NCBI GenBank assembly: GCA_016206725.1
Contig: JACQRA010000028.1
Coordinates: 1-6,537 of the forward strand
DNA from: Candidatus Omnitrophota bacterium
Lineage (GTDB): Bacteria > Omnitrophota > Gorgyraeia > Aquiviventales > Aquiviventaceae
Reading direction: 5' to 3'
DNA length: 6,537 nt
Shown: one piece after another, positions 5,791-6,537 of the stretch
How the letters are laid out: every line of letters starts with the position of its first letter
How positions within the stretch are numbered: the first letter of the stretch is position 1
Notes under the pieces: generated by a model
Databases searched by the model: none
What the model was told of the DNA's origin: nothing
Seen by the model: the letters and a program-made list of their open reading frames with translations, nothing else
Translations under genes and position numbers: made by a program

Positions 5791-6537
5791 TGCGACGAAA
5801 CGAATTGATTGCTCGATTGCGATCCCAATCATTCGACGTCTTGATCATCGGCGGAGGCATTGTCGGGGCAGGCATCGCCCGCGACGCGGCGATGCGGGGA
5901 CTCCGTGTCGCGCTCATCGAGCAGGGGGATTTCGCCGGCGGGACGAGCTCCAAGACGTCGAAGCTGATTCACGGGGGCCTGCGCTATCTTGAGCAGGGCC
6001 GCCTGCGCTTGGTGGCGGAGAGCCTTCGAGAGCGTCACATCCTGCACACCATCGCCCCGCAACTCGTCTGGCCGATGACCTTCTCCATTCCGGTCTATCG
6101 AGGGGATACCCGAGCCCCCTGGAAGGTGGCGTGCGGGTTGATGCTCTGTGATCTGCTCGCCATGCGATTCGGGATCAACCGCCATCGGATGATGTCTCGT
6201 CGAGGAGCCATGCAGCATGAGCCGCGGTTGGATCCCGAAGGCCTCCGAGCCATGGGGACCTATGTCGATTGCCAAATGGATGATGCGCGGTTGTGTCTCG
6301 CGAATGTCCTGCAGGCCATGGCCTTTGGGGCCGTCTGCTGTAACCATGTCAAGCTCCTGGAGTTTCAGAAGATCAGCGGACGCATTGCCGCTGCCTACGT
6401 GGAAGATCGGCTCAGCCACGAACGGTTTGCCATTCCAGCCTCGGCCGTGGTCAATGCGACCGGTCCGTGGTCCGATGCGATCAGACGCCTGAGCAATCCC
6501 CATGCCGGCACGCGGCTCGCTCCGACCAAAGGCATCC
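5790..6537 (+). CDS. glpD: Aerobic glycerol-3-phosphate dehydrogenase (3' partial)
   Basis: FAD-dependent, membrane-associated enzyme that oxidises glycerol 3-phosphate to dihydroxyacetone phosphate and passes electrons to quinone; it uses the product of the preceding kinase. The frame is open from ATG 5790 to the window end, giving 249 residues of an expected 500-560. Visible motifs are the FAD Rossmann signature FDVLIIGGGIVGAGIARDAAMRG (15-37) with E44 at the end of the second strand, the GlpD signature SKLIHGGLRYLEQG (57-70), VDCQMDDARL (159-168), and VNATGPWSD (221-229). The last residues, APTKGI, match the start of the family substrate-site segment (PxKGxH). ATG 5790 shares its A with the glpK stop, which indicates translational coupling; I see no strong Shine-Dalgarno. 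No glpF or glpR is visible within the window. Confidence 0.94.
   Translation, partial: MRRNELIARLRSQSFDVLIIGGGIVGAGIARDAAMRGLRVALIEQGDFAGGTSSKTSKLIHGGLRYLEQGRLRLVAESLRERHILHTIAPQLVWPMTFSIPVYRGDTRAPWKVACGLMLCDLLAMRFGINRHRMMSRRGAMQHEPRLDPEGLRAMGTYVDCQMDDARLCLANVLQAMAFGAVCCNHVKLLEFQKISGRIAAAYVEDRLSHERFAIPASAVVNATGPWSDAIRRLSNPHAGTRLAPTKGI

Noticed and set aside
5829..6503. A 224-residue open frame on the minus strand
   Set aside because: It lies wholly antisense to glpD, which has clear FAD and substrate motifs. The translation shows no recognisable family and is typical of GC-rich shadow frames.

Overview
The window looks like ordinary chromosomal core DNA from a GC-rich (about 60%) diderm bacterium. 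It makes lipid A (LpxA, LpxI) and burns glycerol through GlpK and GlpD. The use of LpxI instead of LpxH, and the sequence style, would fit Nitrospirota or a related deep-branching diderm lineage, but this taxonomic guess is inference only. No gene-free stretch is longer than about 90 bp. I see no phage, IS transposase gene, CRISPR array, tRNA or rRNA.

Layout. Plus strand, 3-3467: a tightly packed cluster of lpxA (5' end cut by the window), lpxI, a rhomboid intramembrane protease and a TrmA/RlmC/RlmD-type RNA m5U methyltransferase. The gaps are 27 bp, a 4-bp ATGA overlap and 7 bp, so the four genes are probably co-transcribed. Minus strand, 3431-4255: an inositol-monophosphatase (SuhB-like) gene whose 3' end overlaps the methyltransferase 3' end by 37 bp. 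Plus strand, 4345-6537: glpK followed by glpD (3' end cut by the window), joined by a TGATG stop/start overlap.

The only substantial non-coding region is the 89-bp divergent spacer between suhB and glpK (4256-4344), and it is dense. It has a good sigma70-type promoter facing glpK, whose -35 box sits on the suhB start codon. A TATAAT box faces suhB so closely that a leaderless transcript is expected. An 11-bp palindrome lies between the two -10 boxes. An 18-bp-stem hairpin followed by five T residues falls inside the predicted glpK leader.

Functionally, the left block supports outer-membrane biogenesis (first acylation and the UDP-diacylglucosamine pyrophosphatase step of lipid A synthesis). 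The right block takes glycerol to glycerol 3-phosphate and then to dihydroxyacetone phosphate while feeding electrons to quinone. I found no previously undescribed multigene system. The spacer and the atypical GlpK ligand residues are the parts most worth a second look.
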